Assembly: GCA_022376515.1 (NCBI GenBank)
Contig: WTXI01000018.1
Span: 496,001 to 560,000, forward strand
Direction: 5' to 3'
DNA: 64,000 nt
Source: Lactifluus volemus
Taxonomy: Eukaryota > Basidiomycota > Agaricomycetes > Russulales > Russulaceae
Made by a program: the position numbers and the translations under genes. Shown here piece by piece: positions 63,795 to 64,000 of this stretch. Positions within the stretch are counted from its first letter, which is position 1; the number at the start of each line of letters is the position of its first letter. The notes under the pieces were generated by a model, which was given only the letters and a program-made list of their open reading frames with translations, did not search any database and was not told the DNA's origin.

Positions 63795-64000
63795 ATGATA
63801 CTTGTGCGTGCCTTCCAGCAGCAGCATGCTCCAGAACAGTCTAGTGTAGCCAATGCACCCAAAAAGCGTGTATCGGAGGAGCGCACCGTTACCCATCCAG
63901 ATCCGGCTTCAGAGCGAATACTCCGTGCCCAGCGGCGAAGTGAAAAGAGGCAGCAATGGCGAAGTGAAAAAAGGCGCCGACAACGAAAGGAAAGGCAGCT
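63795..64000 (+). CDS. Partial open frame, highly charged, runs off the window
   Basis: From ATG 63795 the frame is open to the window edge (68 codons). It reads MILVRAFQQQHAPEQ then becomes strongly basic (APKKRVSEERTV), with an imperfect repeat RRSEKRQQWRSEKRRRQRKE. Start and product are unknown. It may be an internal exon. Composition suggests a nuclear or nucleic-acid-binding segment, but this is only a guess. Confidence 0.3.
   Translation, partial: MILVRAFQQQHAPEQSSVANAPKKRVSEERTVTHPDPASERILRAQRRSEKRQQWRSEKRRRQRKERQ

Overview
The window is a piece of a filamentous basidiomycete genome, most likely Agaricomycetes. Genes are split by many GT-AG introns, mostly 45-85 nt. There are 14- to 23-nt micro-exons, and the protein families are typical of mushrooms and their relatives. 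A lineage such as Ceratobasidiaceae is possible but not shown. I built the gene models by joining open frames at splice sites. In every multi-exon model the summed coding length is a whole number of codons.

Layout, left to right. 0-7.4 kb is gene-poor: an inositol-monophosphatase relic, a 5'-truncated LINE, a small secreted-peptide gene and a scrambled relic of the methylcrotonyl-CoA carboxylase gene found 29 kb away. 7.8-15.7 kb holds NOG2 (60S ribosome assembly), enolase, MCR1 (cytochrome b5 reductase) and an Ypd1-like HPt protein whose phosphorylation motif is lost. After 4 kb of intergenic DNA comes HOG1 (osmotic-stress MAPK). 23.4-34.6 kb is an accessory-looking block. An intact secreted aspartic protease and its damaged tandem copy lie left of a 17-exon DNMT1-type cytosine methyltransferase. 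To the right lie a decayed partial duplicate of the methyltransferase 5' half and an inverted aspartic-protease paralogue lacking the second catalytic Asp. 35.9-45.2 kb has the mitochondrial methylcrotonyl-CoA carboxylase alpha subunit, a divergent membrane protein of unknown function, and a multi-pass membrane protein. 46.8-47.0 kb is a U2 snRNA gene with its own TATA box. 47.2-64 kb has BST1 (GPI inositol deacylase), a UBP2-type deubiquitinase, DUS2 (tRNA dihydrouridine synthase) divergent from EXO84 (exocyst), and an open frame running off the right edge.

Most complete genes are housekeeping genes. The unusual features are the decayed gene copies, two enzyme or signalling families that have lost key residues (HPt and aspartic protease), two non-canonical splice donors in enolase, and perfect short palindromes inside a protease relic. 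I found no operon-like functional cluster. The closest thing to a pathway pair is the HPt relative and HOG1, about 4 kb apart; both families belong to the fungal two-component-to-MAPK route.
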